The notes below the pieces were generated by a model that made no database searches, had not been told where the DNA came from, and saw only the letters and a program-made list of their open reading frames with translations. A stretch of DNA of 8,730 nucleotides from Alphaproteobacteria bacterium (lineage in GTDB: Bacteria > Pseudomonadota > Alphaproteobacteria > Rhizobiales > Rhizobiaceae): positions 1-8,730 of the forward strand of contig JAUIBM010000091.1 of the NCBI GenBank assembly GCA_030428345.1, given 5' to 3'. Position numbers and translations under genes: made by a program. The first letter of the stretch is position 1; each line of letters starts with the position of its first letter. Positions 7,694 to 8,730 of this stretch are shown one piece after another.

Positions 7694-7783
7694 ATGAACT
7701 CTACTGGCTATGCCGGCCGCGCCCCTGCCTGGGACAGGGTCGCTTCAGCCCTGCCGGCATTTGCGAAGATGCCGCCGCCCTGA
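7694..7783 (+). other. Possible 29-residue ORF after the SRPBCC gene
   Basis: ATG 7694 follows GGAG (7682-7685) with an 8-base spacer and opens a 29-codon frame beginning MNSTGYAGRAPAWDRVAS and ending MPPP, stop at 7781-7783. It could be a third small gene, the front end of a lost third gene, or chance. The hairpins at 7710-7760 lie inside it. Confidence 0.2.
7710..7760. repeat. Nested inverted repeats between convergent genes
   Basis: ATGCCGGC (7710-7717) pairs perfectly with GCCGGCAT (7753-7760). Within it, CCCTG (7723-7727) pairs with CAGGG (7735-7739), which could instead pair with a second CCCTG (7749-7753). No clear T-run follows on either strand. It lies in the 141-base gap between the SRPBCC gene and alr, which converge, so a role in stopping transcription from either side is plausible but unproven. 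Confidence 0.5.
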
Positions 7784-7812
7784 CGCGTGCCTTGGGGGGC
7801 TTCCAAAGCTTG

Positions 7813-8730
7813 TCAGCCTTGCTGATATACCCGTTCCACACGACTCCCCATGCCCGTCAACACTTCGTATCCGATCGTGCCGGCGGCGCGAGCGAAGTCG
7901 TCCAGGGCGACATGGTTGCCGAACAATTCGACCCATTCCGCCTTTTCCAGAACCGGTTCGGGAATGTCGGTGACGTCGAAGACCGTCAGATCCATCGAGA
8001 CCCGGCCGACGACCGGAGCCGAATATCCTCCGAGCCAGCCGCGCGCGCCGGTCAGTTGCGCGCGCAACGGCACGCCCGAGCCGGAAGCCGCGCGCGCAAG
8101 CCCGTCGGCATAGCCGATCCCGGCAATCGCCAGCCGGCTGTCGCGTGCGAGCCTCGCGGTTGCGCCATAGCCAACCGTCTCGTCTTCCCGGGCCGTGCGC
8201 ACCTGCAGGATTTTCGCTTCGAGCGTCACCACCGGCCGCGCGATGTTGGCGATGTTGTTCACCGATTCGCCGCCATAGAGCGCAATTCCCGGCCGTGTGA
8301 GGTCAAAATGCCAGTCAGGCCCGAGTTGCACGCCGGCCGAATTGCAGAGCGACGCCGCAACGCCCGAAAACCGCTTCAGGATCGCGCGGAACCGCTGCAA
8401 TTGCGCCTCATTGGCAGCGTCGCCGGGCTCGTCGGCGCAGGCCAAATGGCTCATGACGAGGTCGATTTCGAGCCCTTGCGCCAAGTCGCAGACGCGTTCC
8501 AAATCGCCGGTTTCGATGCCGAGCCGGTTCATGCCGGTATCGAAGTGCAGGGCGCAGGGCAGGGCGCGAGCGGCCGACCGGCACTGGGCTACCCAGGCCT
8601 CGATTTCGGCGGGATGGTTCAGCACCGGGACGAGTTGATGGCCTGCACAGGCCTTGGACGATTCCGCGCCGGCCAGTCCGCCCAGAACGAATATCCTCGC
8701 ATTGGGCGCCGCACTGCGCGCGGCGATCCC
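7813..8730 (-). CDS. alr: Alanine racemase, C-terminal part (cut by right edge)
   Basis: PLP-dependent enzyme interconverting L- and D-alanine, supplying D-alanine for peptidoglycan. The frame stays open to the right edge, giving 305 residues; roughly the first 60-80, with the PLP-binding lysine, lie outside. The visible part starts GIAARSAAPNARIFVLGGLAG and continues through VLNHPAEIEAW, HFDTGMNRLG, the SH and NSAG barrel motifs, RPGIALYGG, then the C-terminal beta domain with GYADG (the Tyr at 8110-8112 is the expected second catalytic base) and VGRVSMD. It ends naturally with YEVLTGMGSRVERVYQQG. The residue before FDTGM is His where the Geobacillus enzyme has the carbamylated lysine. The GTG at 8625 is internal, because clear homology continues upstream of it. 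The gene faces left, in the same direction as radA. Confidence 0.95.
   Translation of the reverse strand, partial: GIAARSAAPNARIFVLGGLAGAESSKACAGHQLVPVLNHPAEIEAWVAQCRSAARALPCALHFDTGMNRLGIETGDLERVCDLAQGLEIDLVMSHLACADEPGDAANEAQLQRFRAILKRFSGVAASLCNSAGVQLGPDWHFDLTRPGIALYGGESVNNIANIARPVVTLEAKILQVRTAREDETVGYGATARLARDSRLAIAGIGYADGLARAASGSGVPLRAQLTGARGWLGGYSAPVVGRVSMDLTVFDVTDIPEPVLEKAEWVELFGNHVALDDFARAAGTIGYEVLTGMGSRVERVYQQG

Overview
The window reads as ordinary chromosomal core sequence from a high-GC alphaproteobacterium, most likely of the order Hyphomicrobiales (rhizobia and relatives). The evidence is protein character: a small membrane-anchored Psd and a PssA resembling the rhizobial enzymes, a Bacillus-type PurF with a propeptide, and an SOS box of the alphaproteobacterial type (GTTC-N7-GTTC). 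From memory, rhizobial genomes carry alr, radA, cvpA, purF and an SDR gene in this order and orientation with psd-pssA close by. I could not check this.

Left part (1-2314, plus strand): psd and pssA are directly abutted and encode the two consecutive enzymes of phosphatidylethanolamine synthesis. An intergenic stretch with two inverted repeats follows, then a short gene for an unrecognised protein with two membrane segments and four cysteines.

Middle part (2335-6693, minus strand; transcription runs right to left): radA (DNA repair) is followed by a good intrinsic terminator. Then come cvpA, purF and an SDR oxidoreductase gene, closely spaced and probably one operon. purF performs the first committed step of purine synthesis. 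The upstream region of radA carries a GTTC-N7-GTTC direct repeat overlapping the predicted -10 element, so radA is probably under LexA (SOS) control.

Right part (6822-8730): a two-gene plus-strand cassette encodes an ArsR-family repressor and an SRPBCC/AHSA1 protein. It lies between radA and alr against the direction of its neighbours and looks less GC-rich. It has a TTGACA promoter with a perfect inverted repeat between -35 and -10, a strong candidate for the repressor's own operator. After a short convergent intergenic region with nested hairpins comes the C-terminal part of alr (alanine racemase), cut by the right edge.

I see no tRNA, rRNA, CRISPR array, insertion sequence or phage gene. 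The most interesting points are regulatory: the SOS box at radA and the operator at the arsR-type gene. No wholly new system is evident; the least understood gene is the cysteine-containing membrane protein near 1.8-2.3 kb.
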